From the NCBI RefSeq assembly GCF_900184895.1, contig NZ_FXZK01000002.1:124001-188000 (forward strand): a stretch of 64,000 bases of DNA, read 5' to 3'. Numbering within the stretch: position 1 is the stretch's first letter; every line of letters starts with the position of its first letter. The stretch comes from Flavimaricola marinus. Its GTDB lineage: Bacteria > Pseudomonadota > Alphaproteobacteria > Rhodobacterales > Rhodobacteraceae. The notes beneath the pieces were generated by a model. That model searched no databases. It saw nothing but the letters and a program-made list of their open reading frames with translations, and was not told the origin of the DNA. The position numbers were made by a program, and so were the translations under genes. Below, one piece after another: positions 9,443-19,352 of this stretch.

Positions 9443-10815
9443 TGGACGGAACTGTTCTAGTCGCGGACGATGATCGGACCATTCGGACCGTCCTGACCCA
9501 GGCGCTCACCCGGGCCGGCTGCAAAGTGCACGCGACCTCGTCGCTGGTCACCCTGATGCGATGGGTCGACGAAGGCAAAGGCGATCTGGTGATCTCGGAC
9601 GTGATCATGCCCGATGGCAACGGGCTGGATCAATTGCCCAAGATCAGCCTCGCCCGCCCCGGCCTGCCGGTGATCGTGATTTCGGCGCAAAACACGATCA
9701 TGACCGCGATCCAGGCCGCCGAGGCCGAAGCCTACGACTATCTGCCAAAGCCATTCGACCTGCCGGATCTGATGAAGCGGGCGGCCCGCGCGCTGGAGGT
9801 CAAGCGGCGGGTGCCGTCGGCCAAGGGCGAGGAATCCGCCGCACCCGACGCCTCCGGCGATCTGCCCCTCGTGGGGCGCACGCCGGCGATGCAGGCGCTC
9901 TACCGGCTCGTGGCGCGGGTGATGAACACGGCACTTCCCGTGCTGATCACCGGCGAAAGCGGCACCGGCAAATCGCTGATCGCAAAGGCGATCCACGACT
10001 TCTCCGACCGGCGCAGCCTGCCGTTCGTGACCGTCTCCGCCTCCGATCTGCAAGGGGCGGACGGGCCGTCGATGGTGATCACGCGGGCGCGGGGCGGCTC
10101 GATCCTGTTCGACGAAGTCGGGGATCTCGACGAAGACGCACAGGCCCGGATCGTGCGGATGCTCGACGCTCTGGGGGACAACGCGCCGCGGATCATGTCC
10201 AGCAGTCAGACCGATCTGATGAGCCGGATGGAGGCCGGACTGTTCCGCGAGGACCTGTTCTACCGGCTCTCCGGGGTCAGCATCAACGTGCCGGCCCTAC
10301 GCGAACGGGTCGATGACATCCCGCTGCTGGCCGAGCATTTCCTCGCGCGGGCCGAACGGGACGGGCTGCCGGCGCGGCGGCTGGCGCCCTCGGCGCTCGA
10401 TCTGGTGCGGACATATAGCTGGCCGGGCAACGTCCGGCAGCTCGAAAACGCGATCCGGCGGCTCGTGGTCACCGCGACCGAGGAAGAGATCCTGCGCCCC
10501 GAGATCGAGGCGGTTCTGGGCAACCAGCCGGCGATGGAACCGCTGCGCGGCGGTGCCGAGGGGGAGAAGCTCAACACGTCGGTGGCGAAACACCTGCGGC
10601 GCTACTTCGATCTGCACGGTGGGGTGCTGCCGCCACCGGGGCTCTACCAGCGGATTCTGCGCGAAGTGGAGACTCCGCTCATCGAAATCGCGCTCGACGC
10701 GACCGGCGGCAATCAAGCTAAATGTGCCGATTTGCTGGGAATCAACCGCAATACCTTGCGAAAAAAGATCACCGATCTTGATATCCGCGTGACACGCAGG
10801 CGCAAATTGATGTAA
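9442..10815 (+). CDS. ntrC: Nitrogen-regulation response regulator NtrC
   Basis: A 457-residue response regulator: receiver domain with the phospho-acceptor Asp53 in [10 protein letters not shown], an AAA+ domain with Walker A GESGTGKS at about 171-178 and Walker [10 protein letters not shown] at about 220-228, and a Fis-type helix-turn-helix at about 430-450. The stretch between them (about 200-219) lacks the GAFTGA loop used to contact sigma-54. The same loss is known in Rhodobacter capsulatus NtrC, which activates the housekeeping RNA polymerase. It activates nitrogen-assimilation genes when phosphorylated by NtrB. No gap larger than one base separates it from ntrB. Confidence 0.95.
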   Translation: MDGTVLVADDDRTIRTVLTQALTRAGCKVHATSSLVTLMRWVDEGKGDLVISDVIMPDGNGLDQLPKISLARPGLPVIVISAQNTIMTAIQAAEAEAYDYLPKPFDLPDLMKRAARALEVKRRVPSAKGEESAAPDASGDLPLVGRTPAMQALYRLVARVMNTALPVLITGESGTGKSLIAKAIHDFSDRRSLPFVTVSASDLQGADGPSMVITRARGGSILFDEVGDLDEDAQARIVRMLDALGDNAPRIMSSSQTDLMSRMEAGLFREDLFYRLSGVSINVPALRERVDDIPLLAEHFLARAERDGLPARRLAPSALDLVRTYSWPGNVRQLENAIRRLVVTATEEEILRPEIEAVLGNQPAMEPLRGGAEGEKLNTSVAKHLRRYFDLHGGVLPPPGLYQRILREVETPLIEIALDATGGNQAKCADLLGINRNTLRKKITDLDIRVTRRRKLM

Positions 10816-10923
10816 AACCGCAACAGAACCGTGGCCCCTCAGTGTCAGGCACCGAGGCAGGATCATGGCAAACGGCGGTAGGGGGCCTTTGGGGGCGCCC
10901 GCATCAACAAGGCGGTCTCGATA

Positions 10924-13179
10924 GTGCAACGGTCCCTGACCGGCAAAGCCTTCACACGTTTCAGTCGCTGGCGTCGTCAGCGGCGCATCCAGAATGCCGC
11001 CACGCTGGGTCTCGTGATCCTCGGGCCGGTGCTCGTGGGGCTGACCTATACCGTGCTCGGGCCGCTCAATCAGGGCGGGTCGGAGCCGTCGTTGCGGCTG
11101 ATCCTGCTGGCCGACTTCGTCTACGTGATGGTCGTGGCCGGGCTCGTGGCGCAGCGGATCGCGCGGATGGTGGCCGCCCGGCGGGCGAAATCGGCCGGCT
11201 CACAGCTTCACCTACGGCTGACAGGGGTCTTCCTGCTGCTGGCGCTGATCCCCACAGTGGTGGTCGCCGTGTTCTCCGTGCTCACCATCAATGTGGGTCT
11301 CGAGGGCTGGTTTTCGGACCGGGTGCGCAACGTCCTCGGCTCCTCGCTCAGCGCCGCCCAGGCCTATGAGGAAGAGCACCGGCAAGACCTCACACGGGAC
11401 GGCACCGCACTGGCGCTGGCAATCAACGACGAGCGGCGCAGCACCTTCTTCATGTCCGACGGCGAAGTGCGGCAGGCGCTCGGGCGGATGCAGACGCAGA
11501 TCGAACGGGGGCTCACCGAAGTCTTCGTGCTCGACAGCGTCGGCGATATCCGGGCACGCGGGCCCGGCTCCTTCGATTTCGACTACGAAGCCCCGGACGC
11601 CGCCGATTTCGATGTCGCGTTGGAAAACGGCATCCAGATCATCGAGGACTATGCCAACAACGAATTCCGGGCGCTGATTCCGCTCAGCGCCTTCGTGGAC
11701 AGGTATCTCTACGTCACGCGCGAGGTCGACGGCGGCATCCTCGCGCTGCTCGATGATACGCAGGCCACGGTGGAGCTCTATCTCCAGCTCGAAAACGAGC
11801 GTGGACGATTGCTGTTTGAATTCGCGCTTCTGTATCTCGGGTTTGCCGTCATTCTGATCCTCGCCGCGATCTGGCTCGGGCTCTGGTTCGCGGAAGGGCT
11901 CGCGCGTCCGATCGGGCGGCTGGTCAGCGCATCGCAACGGGTCGGCTCCGGCGATCTGGATGTGCAGGTGATCGAAGACGACGGCGATGATGAAATCTCG
12001 CAATTGGGCAAGTATTTCAACCAGATGACGACCCAACTTAAAGCGCAGCGGGATACGTTGATCGACAACACCCAACAGATCGAGCGGCGGCGGCGCTTGT
12101 TTGATAGCGTGCTGTCCTCGGTCACGTCGGGCGTGGTCGGGCTGCACGAAGACGGGCGGATCGCCTTTGCCAACCGCTCCGCTCAGCGGCTGCTGGACAT
12201 GGGCGGCGGGCAGGCCGACACCGCGCTTGGCGTGGCAATTCCGGAATTTGAACCGATGTTCAACAGCTTGCGCACCGAAGGTCGTGATGTGCTGCAAGAG
12301 CAGGTCAACATCATCCGGTCCGGCCAGCAGGAATCGCTGCTGGTGCGGATGGCGCCCAGACGGGCCGAAAACGGGGCGCTCGAAGGCTACGTCGTGGCGT
12401 TCGACGACGTCACCGATCTGGTCTCGGCACAGCGCATGGCGGCCTGGGGCGACGTGGCGCGGCGCATCGCGCACGAGATCAAGAACCCGCTCACGCCGAT
12501 CCAACTGTCCGCCGAACGGATCAAGCGCAAGTTCCGCGCCGCCGCCGGGGATCAGGCCGAAAGCCTCGACGCGCTGACCGACGTGATCGTCCGTCAAACC
12601 AACGACTTGCGGCGCATTGTTGACGAGTTTTCCAAATTCGCCCGGATGCCGGAACCACAGCGTCGTCAGATCGACCTGACCGGCTTGGTGCAGGACGCGG
12701 TGCTGTTGCAGGAAAGCGGGCAGCCCGGTGTGACCTTCACCGCCGATCTGGCCCCGGAGATTGCCGTCGACGTGGACGAGACGATGATCAGTCAGGCGTT
12801 GACCAATCTCATCAAGAACGCGGGCGAAGCCATTGACGCCTTTATTGAAAAAGGCGCGCCGGAGGGCTTCGTCCCACAGGTGCGGGTGCGCATGGTCAAT
12901 CATGAGGATACCGTGCAGATCACCATCGAAGACAACGGCATCGGCCTGCCGGAAGACAGGGCCCGGCTGTTCGAGCCCTATGTCACGACGCGGGACAAAG
13001 GCACCGGCCTTGGCCTGCCGATCGTGAAGAAGATCATCGAGGAACACGGCGGCACCCTGTCGCTGCAAGACGCAGCAGTGTTCGAAGGCCAGTCCCACGC
13101 CGGGGCAATGGCCGTCGTCACGCTGCCGATACTGGTCGTCGCGTCAGGGCTCGGTGCCGGCGCGCGGGCCGCAGAATAA
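10924..13179 (+). CDS. ntrY: Sensor histidine kinase NtrY
   Basis: A 751-residue membrane kinase. Hydrophobic segments lie at about 27-46, 57-79, 99-122 and 298-325, the last two enclosing an extracytoplasmic sensor region; then come HAMP (about 320-375), PAS (about 385-490), the histidine domain with His517 in [13 protein letters not shown], and a HATPase domain. NtrY partners NtrX and has been linked to nitrogen and redox signalling in alphaproteobacteria. The start is a GTG at 10924 after a 108-base gap from ntrC, which may hold a separate promoter. Confidence 0.94.
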   Translation: MQRSLTGKAFTRFSRWRRQRRIQNAATLGLVILGPVLVGLTYTVLGPLNQGGSEPSLRLILLADFVYVMVVAGLVAQRIARMVAARRAKSAGSQLHLRLTGVFLLLALIPTVVVAVFSVLTINVGLEGWFSDRVRNVLGSSLSAAQAYEEEHRQDLTRDGTALALAINDERRSTFFMSDGEVRQALGRMQTQIERGLTEVFVLDSVGDIRARGPGSFDFDYEAPDAADFDVALENGIQIIEDYANNEFRALIPLSAFVDRYLYVTREVDGGILALLDDTQATVELYLQLENERGRLLFEFALLYLGFAVILILAAIWLGLWFAEGLARPIGRLVSASQRVGSGDLDVQVIEDDGDDEISQLGKYFNQMTTQLKAQRDTLIDNTQQIERRRRLFDSVLSSVTSGVVGLHEDGRIAFANRSAQRLLDMGGGQADTALGVAIPEFEPMFNSLRTEGRDVLQEQVNIIRSGQQESLLVRMAPRRAENGALEGYVVAFDDVTDLVSAQRMAAWGDVARRIAHEIKNPLTPIQLSAERIKRKFRAAAGDQAESLDALTDVIVRQTNDLRRIVDEFSKFARMPEPQRRQIDLTGLVQDAVLLQESGQPGVTFTADLAPEIAVDVDETMISQALTNLIKNAGEAIDAFIEKGAPEGFVPQVRVRMVNHEDTVQITIEDNGIGLPEDRARLFEPYVTTRDKGTGLGLPIVKKIIEEHGGTLSLQDAAVFEGQSHAGAMAVVTLPILVVASGLGAGARAAE

Positions 13180-13207
13180 GAGCAATACAGACAGTAAGAG
13201 GTTGAAA

Positions 13208-14626
13208 ATGAGCGATATCCTGATCACAGACGACGAACGTGACATCCGCGAATTGATCTCGGACATTCTCAAGGATGAAGGCTACAGCACACGGGTCGCA
13301 GGCACGTCCGACGAATGCATGGAAGAGATCGAGAAGGAGCCGCCGGCCCTGATGATCCTCGACATCTGGCTCAAGGACAGTCGGATGGACGGGATCGACA
13401 TTCTCAAGGCGGTGAAACGCGATCACCCCGATATTCCCATCGTGATCATCTCGGGTCACGGCAATATCGAAATCGCGGTGGCTGCGATCAAGCAGGGCGC
13501 CTACGATTTCATCGAAAAGCCGTTTAATATCGATCAGTTGATGGTGGTTATTCGGCGCGCGATGGAGACGTCGCGTCTGCGGCGCGAGAATATCGAGCTC
13601 AAGCGCGGCGACGCGCCACCCTCCGAGATGCTCGGTGACAGCGCGATCTTCCGGGCGCTGCGCAGCCAGCTGGACAAGGTCACGAAATCCAACGGCCGCG
13701 TTATGCTCACCGGGCAGCCGGGATCGGGCAAGGAAATCTCCGCCCGCTATATCCACGCCAATTCCAATCGGGCCACGGCACCTTTCGTGACGGTCTCGTC
13801 CGCGTCGATCGAGCCCGACCGAATGGAGGAGGTGCTCTTCGGGCAGGAAAGCCCCGAGAAGGGCATCGAGCCGGGGCTTCTGGAGCAGGCCAACGGCGGG
13901 GTCATCTACTTCGACGAGGTCGCGGAGATGCCGCTCGGCACCCAGTCCAAAATCTTGCGGGTGCTTGTCGATCAGAGCTTTCAGCGGGTCGGCGGCAGCG
14001 AAAAAGTGCAGGTCGATCTGCGGGTGATCTCCTCGTCGAACAAGGATTTGCAACAGGCGATCCAGGATGGTCAGCTGCGACAGGAGCTGTTTCACCGGCT
14101 CAACGTGGTGCCGATCCCTGTGCCCAGCCTCGAAGAGCGGCGCGAGGACATCCCTCTGCTGGCCGAACACTTCATCGAAATGCTGAACAAGACCCAGGGG
14201 CTGCCTCTGCGCAAGCTGGCCGACGATGCCAAGGCGCTGCTTCAGACGATGGTCTGGCCGGGCAACGTGCGGCAGTTGAAGAACGTCGTGGAACGTGTTC
14301 TGATCCTTGGAGAATCCACCGGTCCGATCACCGCAAAAGAGCTCCCGACGCTCGAAGAGACCGGGGCCGAGGAAGGCCGCGTCGTGCTCTCGGGCGGTCT
14401 GGCGACGCTGCCGCTGCGCGAGGCGCGCGAGTTGTTCGAACGCGAATACCTTCTGACCCAGATCAACCGCTTCGGCGGCAATATCAGCCGCACGGCCAGC
14501 TTCGTCGGCATGGAGCGGTCGGCTCTGCACCGCAAACTGAAATCGCTCGGCGTGGTCACGTCCTCCAAGGCGGGCGGGCGCGTGGCCCATATTGACAATG
14601 GTCAGGGGGAAGGTGTGGATGCGTGA
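13208..14626 (+). CDS. ntrX: Response regulator NtrX
   Basis: A 472-residue NtrC-family regulator: receiver with Asp52 in LMILDIWLKDSRMDG, AAA+ domain with Walker A GQPGSGKE at about 169-176, and a C-terminal helix-turn-helix around 425-455. As in NtrC here, the GAFTGA motif is missing; LFGQESPEKGIEPGLLE at about 210-226 occupies its place. NtrX proteins in this class generally lack that motif and are thought not to need sigma-54. The ATG at 13208 follows an AGAGG site and lies 28 bases after ntrY. Confidence 0.94.
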   Translation: MSDILITDDERDIRELISDILKDEGYSTRVAGTSDECMEEIEKEPPALMILDIWLKDSRMDGIDILKAVKRDHPDIPIVIISGHGNIEIAVAAIKQGAYDFIEKPFNIDQLMVVIRRAMETSRLRRENIELKRGDAPPSEMLGDSAIFRALRSQLDKVTKSNGRVMLTGQPGSGKEISARYIHANSNRATAPFVTVSSASIEPDRMEEVLFGQESPEKGIEPGLLEQANGGVIYFDEVAEMPLGTQSKILRVLVDQSFQRVGGSEKVQVDLRVISSSNKDLQQAIQDGQLRQELFHRLNVVPIPVPSLEERREDIPLLAEHFIEMLNKTQGLPLRKLADDAKALLQTMVWPGNVRQLKNVVERVLILGESTGPITAKELPTLEETGAEEGRVVLSGGLATLPLREARELFEREYLLTQINRFGGNISRTASFVGMERSALHRKLKSLGVVTSSKAGGRVAHIDNGQGEGVDA

Positions 14627-14698
14627 TTGATTGACCGTGGCGCGCCGCTCTGGCATGCCCGGACAATCAGACGCAAGCAGCCCGCATAGGGAGCATCC

Positions 14699-16075
14699 AT
14701 GAAGGTCATCATCTGTGGGGCAGGGCAAGTGGGCTGGCAGATTGCCCGCCACCTGTCCGGCGAACGCAACGACGTGACGGTCGTCGACAACAATCCCGAA
14801 CTCGTGCGGCGGGCCGCCGACACGCTCGACGTGCAGGGGATCTCGGGCTTTGCGAGCTACCCCGACGTGCTCGACCGGGCCGGGGCGCGGGACGCCGACA
14901 TGATCATCGCCGCGACGCATTCCGACGAGGTGAACATGGTCACCTGTCAGGTGGCGCACTCGGTCTTCGGGATCCGGCGCAAGATCGCGCGGCTGCGGTC
15001 GCAGAGCTATCTCGACGCGATCTATGCCGATCTCTACCGGCGCGACCATCTGCCCATCGACGTGGTGATCTCGCCCGAACGCGAGGTCGCCGAGGCGGCG
15101 CTGCAGCGGCTCGCGGCCCCTGCCACCTTCGAGACCGAGAGCTTTTTCGACGGCAAGGCGCAGCTGCTGGGGATCAACATCGAGGCCGACTGCCCGGTGA
15201 TCAACACCCCGCTGCGGCAGCTGACTGACCTGTTCTCGACACTCCGGGCCATCGTGGTTGGCATCCGGCGCGATGGACGGCTGTTCGCACCTGCGGCCGG
15301 GGATCAGATCTACGAAGGCGATGACTGCTACGTGTTCTGCGACACGCAGGACATGGCGCGGACGCTGGAGATCTTCGGCAAGAAGAACGCCAAGCAGGAG
15401 CGGGTCGTGATCATCGGCGGCGGCAACGTCGGTCTGGCCGTGGCGCGGGCGCTGGAACAACGGACCGAACGGGTCCGGGTCAAGGTGATCGAGCGGAACC
15501 GGACCTGTGCCGAACGGGCGGCGGATGCGCTCGACAGGACGATCGTGCTCAATGGCGACGGGCTGGATGCGGGCATCCTCGAAGAGGCCGGCATCGCCAA
15601 CGCCGACGCGGTGCTGGTCGTCACCGATGACGACAAGACGAACCTGCTGGCCGCCGTGCGGGCCAAGGAGTTGGGCTGCAAGATGGCGATCTGCCTGACC
15701 AACGATCCGACACTGGTGCCGCTGATGGCGCCGCTGCATATCGACGCCTATATCAACCCAAGGGCGACGACCGTGTCGTCGATCCTGCGGCACATCCGGC
15801 ATGGGCGGGTGCGCGGGGTCTACAGCCTTGGCGACGCCGAGGCCGAGGTGATCGAGGCGCAGGTGCTGGGCACCTCGCCCATTGCCGGGCAAAAGATCTC
15901 GGACATCAACTTCCCCGAGGGCGTGCTCGTCGGGGGCGTGGTCAAGAACGGCAAGCTGGTCAAACCCACCGGCACCACCCGAATCGACGAGGGCGACGTG
16001 ATCGCCCTGTTCGCGCTCACCGCCGATGTGCCCGAGGTCGAACGACTGCTACAGGTCTCGATCGACTTTTTCTAA
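14699..16075 (+). CDS. trkA: Potassium-uptake regulatory subunit TrkA
   Basis: A 458-residue peripheral membrane protein with two RCK/TrkA-N nucleotide-binding domains, each with a Rossmann glycine motif (GAGQVGWQIA near residue 7 and GGGNVGLAVA near residue 241), each followed by a TrkA-C domain. It gates the TrkH potassium channel in response to NAD(H) and ATP. The start is set by an AGGGAG site just upstream of the ATG. It sits between ntrX and trkH, 18 bases from the latter, in a Rhodobacterales-type order. Confidence 0.95.
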   Translation: MKVIICGAGQVGWQIARHLSGERNDVTVVDNNPELVRRAADTLDVQGISGFASYPDVLDRAGARDADMIIAATHSDEVNMVTCQVAHSVFGIRRKIARLRSQSYLDAIYADLYRRDHLPIDVVISPEREVAEAALQRLAAPATFETESFFDGKAQLLGINIEADCPVINTPLRQLTDLFSTLRAIVVGIRRDGRLFAPAAGDQIYEGDDCYVFCDTQDMARTLEIFGKKNAKQERVVIIGGGNVGLAVARALEQRTERVRVKVIERNRTCAERAADALDRTIVLNGDGLDAGILEEAGIANADAVLVVTDDDKTNLLAAVRAKELGCKMAICLTNDPTLVPLMAPLHIDAYINPRATTVSSILRHIRHGRVRGVYSLGDAEAEVIEAQVLGTSPIAGQKISDINFPEGVLVGGVVKNGKLVKPTGTTRIDEGDVIALFALTADVPEVERLLQVSIDFF

Positions 16076-16093
16076 AGGCGAGGGCGCAAAGCG

Positions 16094-17632
16094 ATGAGCA
16101 TGGCCAGACAGGTATCGGAACGAAAGGTGGGAACACCTTTCTTTGTGACGATCATGGCCGTGGGCTCTGCGGCGATGTTGGTGCCGGCCATTCATGCCTG
16201 GAGCCGGTCGGATTTCGCGACGGGACGGATCTTTCTCTATGGCGCGATCATCGGGCTGGTCGTCTCCGGGCTGATCGCGCTGGCCACCCAGGGGCGCAAA
16301 CCGGCCAATCCGGCGCGGTCACAGCTCCTGACGCTGGTTGCGGCCTTCACGGTGATGCCCGCGATCTTTGCGATGCCGCTCTACGAGGCGGTCTGGAACA
16401 CCAGTTTCCTCAACGCATGGTTCGAAATGGTGTCGAGCTTCACCACCACAGGGGCGACGGTCTATGACAACTTCGGGCGGCTGAATTCCTCGCTTCACTT
16501 GTGGCGGGCGACCGTCGGCTGGCTTGGCGGGTTGCTGGTCTGGATCATGGCGGTGGCGATCCTCGCCCCGATGAAGATCGGGGGCTTTGAAGTGCGCTCG
16601 GCGATTCTCGATCCGGGCGACGGGCTGCGGCACAGCCAGTTCGGCAAGAAGCTCGACCTGTCCGAGCGGCTCAGCCGATACGGGCGGCAGTTGGTGCCGA
16701 TCTATGTCGGGCTGACGGCGATGCTCTGGCTCGGGCTTCTGGTGGCGGGCGAACGGCCCTTCGTGGCGATCTGCCACGCGATGTCGGTGATCGCCACCTC
16801 CGGTATTTCGCCCATCGGAGGGGTGGAATACAGCCGCACCGGATTCTCCGGCGAAATCCTGATTTTCGTCTTCTTCGTCTTCGGGATTTCCCGGCTGACC
16901 TTCTCCAGCGGGCTTTTTGCCGACGACAGCCGCAAACTCTGGCGCGATCCGGAGTTTCAGATGGCCGCGGCGCTGGTGCTCATCGTGCCGACGCTCTTGA
17001 TGTTGCGGCACTTCGTGGCGGCGGCAGAGACATCCGGCGACATGCCGATCGAAATGGTCTTTCACGCGGCATGGGGGGCACTGTTCACGGTGCTGTCCTT
17101 TCTGACGACGACAGGATTCGAATCCGCTGACTGGATGGGCGCACAAGATTGGTCGGGGCTGGAGACGCCGGGGTTGATCCTTGTCGGGCTGGCGCTCGTG
17201 GGCGGCGGCGTGGCCACCACCGCGGGCGGGGTCAAGCTGCTGCGGGTTTATGCGCTCTTCAAACATGGCGAGCGGGAGCTTGGGCGTCTGGTTTATCCAA
17301 ATTCGGTCGGCGGGTCCGGCGGCGAAGCACGGCGGATCCGGCGGCAGGGGGCCTATATTTCATGGATCTTCTTCATGCTCTTCGCGCTCAGCGTCGCGGG
17401 CATCATGCTGTTGCTGACAATGACAGGGGTGCAGTTCGAAACCTCGATGGTGCTGGCCGTCTCGGCGCTCTCGACCACCGGGCCGCTGGCCGTTGTCGCC
17501 GCCGAAACGCCGATCTCGTATTCCGGCATCCCCGACACGGCCAAGATGATCCTCGCCTTCGCTATGGTGCTGGGGCGCCTCGAAACACTGGCCATCCTGG
17601 CGCTTTTCAATCCCGATTTCTGGCGCAGCTAG
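16094..17632 (+). CDS. trkH: Potassium-uptake channel TrkH
   Basis: A 512-residue integral membrane protein of the Trk/Ktr/HKT family with about ten hydrophobic spans arranged as repeated membrane-pore-membrane units. Filter-like segments are visible, for example [14 protein letters not shown] near residue 117 and [10 protein letters not shown] near residue 337, each with the conserved threonine-glycine core. It forms the potassium pore regulated by TrkA. The 18-base spacing from trkA implies co-transcription. Confidence 0.94.
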   Translation: MSMARQVSERKVGTPFFVTIMAVGSAAMLVPAIHAWSRSDFATGRIFLYGAIIGLVVSGLIALATQGRKPANPARSQLLTLVAAFTVMPAIFAMPLYEAVWNTSFLNAWFEMVSSFTTTGATVYDNFGRLNSSLHLWRATVGWLGGLLVWIMAVAILAPMKIGGFEVRSAILDPGDGLRHSQFGKKLDLSERLSRYGRQLVPIYVGLTAMLWLGLLVAGERPFVAICHAMSVIATSGISPIGGVEYSRTGFSGEILIFVFFVFGISRLTFSSGLFADDSRKLWRDPEFQMAAALVLIVPTLLMLRHFVAAAETSGDMPIEMVFHAAWGALFTVLSFLTTTGFESADWMGAQDWSGLETPGLILVGLALVGGGVATTAGGVKLLRVYALFKHGERELGRLVYPNSVGGSGGEARRIRRQGAYISWIFFMLFALSVAGIMLLLTMTGVQFETSMVLAVSALSTTGPLAVVAAETPISYSGIPDTAKMILAFAMVLGRLETLAILALFNPDFWRS

Positions 17633-17735
17633 TCAGGGTGCCGATTTGGGCTGGAATGTCCGCCCCACGCACGACATACTCCGTCGAAACGAGGGATGGC
17701 CGGTCCGCGGTCGCAAGAACAAAAGGATGAGGGAA

Positions 17736-17969
17736 ATGGCTGCCGACAAGCAGAACCTTCAGGATGCATTTCTGAACCACGTGCGTAAGACCAAGGTGCC
17801 GGTCACGATCTTCCTGATCAATGGCGTCAAGCTGCAAGGCGTGATCACCTGGTTCGACAGCTTCTGCGTGCTTCTGCGTCGTGATGGTCAATCGCAACTC
17901 GTGTATAAGAGCGCAATTTCCACAATCATGCCCGCGCAGCCGATCAATCTCTATGACGGCGAAGAATAG
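17736..17969 (+). CDS. hfq: RNA chaperone Hfq
   Basis: A 77-residue Sm-like protein that forms a hexameric ring and pairs small RNAs with mRNAs. The Sm1 region ([19 protein letters not shown]) and the Sm2 core with [10 protein letters not shown] are both intact. The short C-terminus is typical of alphaproteobacterial Hfq. I chose the ATG at 17736 on homology to the usual N-terminus AADKQNLQD; an ATG at 17727 is also in frame. It lies six bases before hflX, a widely conserved pair. Confidence 0.97.
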   Translation: MAADKQNLQDAFLNHVRKTKVPVTIFLINGVKLQGVITWFDSFCVLLRRDGQSQLVYKSAISTIMPAQPINLYDGEE

Positions 17970-17975
17970 GTCACT

Positions 17976-19352
17976 ATGACATCAGATACCGGGGCAGGCG
18001 ACGACGACATCGGCGCCCCCGACGAACATGAAGACGACGCAGCAGAAGAGATTCTGCGCGCGCGCCGCGAACCGTCCTTCATTGACCGGTCCGAGCACAT
18101 TACCCCTGCGTGGGTGCTGCATCCCGAAGTCAAGAACGCCAAGGGGCAACGGCTTTCCGAGCCTGCCTTGGCCGAGGCCGTGGCCCTCGCCGCCGCTCTG
18201 CCGGGGCTCGAGGTCGTGGGGCAGGAAATCGTCCGCATCCCCAAGATCCATCCCGGCCAGCTGTTCGGCAGCGGCAAGATCGACGAGCTCAAGAAGCGAC
18301 TCAAGGAGGCCGAGGTCGAGCTGGTCCTTGTCGACGGGCATGTCGGGCCCGTGCAGCAACGCAATCTCGAAAAGGCATGGGGGGTCAAACTGCTCGACCG
18401 GACCGGCCTGATCCTCGAAATTTTCTCCGACCGGGCGCGCACCCGCGAGGGTGTGCTGCAGGTCGAGATGGCCGCACTCAGCTATCAGCGGACGCGGCTG
18501 GTGCGGGCATGGACGCACCTCGAACGGCAGCGCGGCGGGCTTGGCTTTGTCGGCGGTCCGGGGGAAACCCAGATCGAATCCGACCGCCGGGCCATCGACG
18601 ACCAACTGGTGCGGCTGCGGCGACAGCTTGAGAAGGTCTCCAAGACGCGGGCCCTGCACCGCAAGGCGCGGGCCAAGGTGCCGTTCCCCATCGTGGCGCT
18701 CGTGGGCTATACCAACGCCGGGAAATCGACGCTGTTCAACCGGCTCACCGGGGCGGACGTGATGGTCAAGGACATGCTCTTTGCCACGCTCGACCCGACG
18801 ATGCGGCGGGTCACGCTGCCCTCGGGCGACGAGATCATCATGTCCGACACCGTGGGGTTCATCTCCGATCTGCCCACCGAACTGGTGGCCGCCTTCCGGG
18901 CCACGCTCGAAGAGGTGCTCGACGCCGATCTGATCCTGCACGTGCGGGACATCAGCCACCCGCAATCGGCCGAACAGGCACAAGACGTGATGGCGATTCT
19001 CAACAGCCTCGGCGTCGCGGACGAGGCGCCGATGATCGAGGTCTGGAACAAGGTCGATCTGGTGCCGGAAGAAGACCGGGCCGCACTCGCCGTGCAGGCC
19101 GAGCGGACGGAGAACCTCTTCGCTTGCTCCGCGCTCACCGGCGAAGGGCTGGACAAGCTGCTCGATGCCGTGGCCGAAACGCTGCGGCCAGTGCGGGAAA
19201 CCGCCGATCTGACGCTCAGCTACGCTCAAGGGCGGGAACGGGCCTGGCTCTTTTCCGAAGGCGTGGTCGAAGGCGAAGAGCAGGGCGACGACGGCACCAT
19301 CTTGCACGTCAACTGGACCGCCGCGCAAAAGGCGCGCTTCGCCAAGCTCTAG
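17976..19352 (+). CDS. hflX: Ribosome-associated GTPase HflX
   Basis: A 458-residue translational GTPase that binds the 50S subunit and rescues or splits stalled ribosomes. The N-terminal HflX domain contains HPGQLFGSGKIDELK; the G domain has P-loop GYTNAGKST near residue 246 and switch region DTVGFISDLP. It directly follows hfq and shares its mRNA. Its TAG stop lies within the palindrome CTAG (19349-19352) that also supplies the stop of the convergent diguanylate cyclase gene. Confidence 0.95.
   Translation: MTSDTGAGDDDIGAPDEHEDDAAEEILRARREPSFIDRSEHITPAWVLHPEVKNAKGQRLSEPALAEAVALAAALPGLEVVGQEIVRIPKIHPGQLFGSGKIDELKKRLKEAEVELVLVDGHVGPVQQRNLEKAWGVKLLDRTGLILEIFSDRARTREGVLQVEMAALSYQRTRLVRAWTHLERQRGGLGFVGGPGETQIESDRRAIDDQLVRLRRQLEKVSKTRALHRKARAKVPFPIVALVGYTNAGKSTLFNRLTGADVMVKDMLFATLDPTMRRVTLPSGDEIIMSDTVGFISDLPTELVAAFRATLEEVLDADLILHVRDISHPQSAEQAQDVMAILNSLGVADEAPMIEVWNKVDLVPEEDRAALAVQAERTENLFACSALTGEGLDKLLDAVAETLRPVRETADLTLSYAQGRERAWLFSEGVVEGEEQGDDGTILHVNWTAAQKARFAKL

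Noticed and set aside
11212-13098. A 628-codon open frame on the minus strand
   Set aside because: Antisense to ntrY; composition is typical of a shadow frame.
13118-15892. A 924-codon open frame on the minus strand
   Set aside because: It runs antisense through ntrX and trkA, whose products have clear motifs; its translation is rich in His, Arg, Asp and Pro with no fold, as expected for the opposite strand of GC-rich genes.
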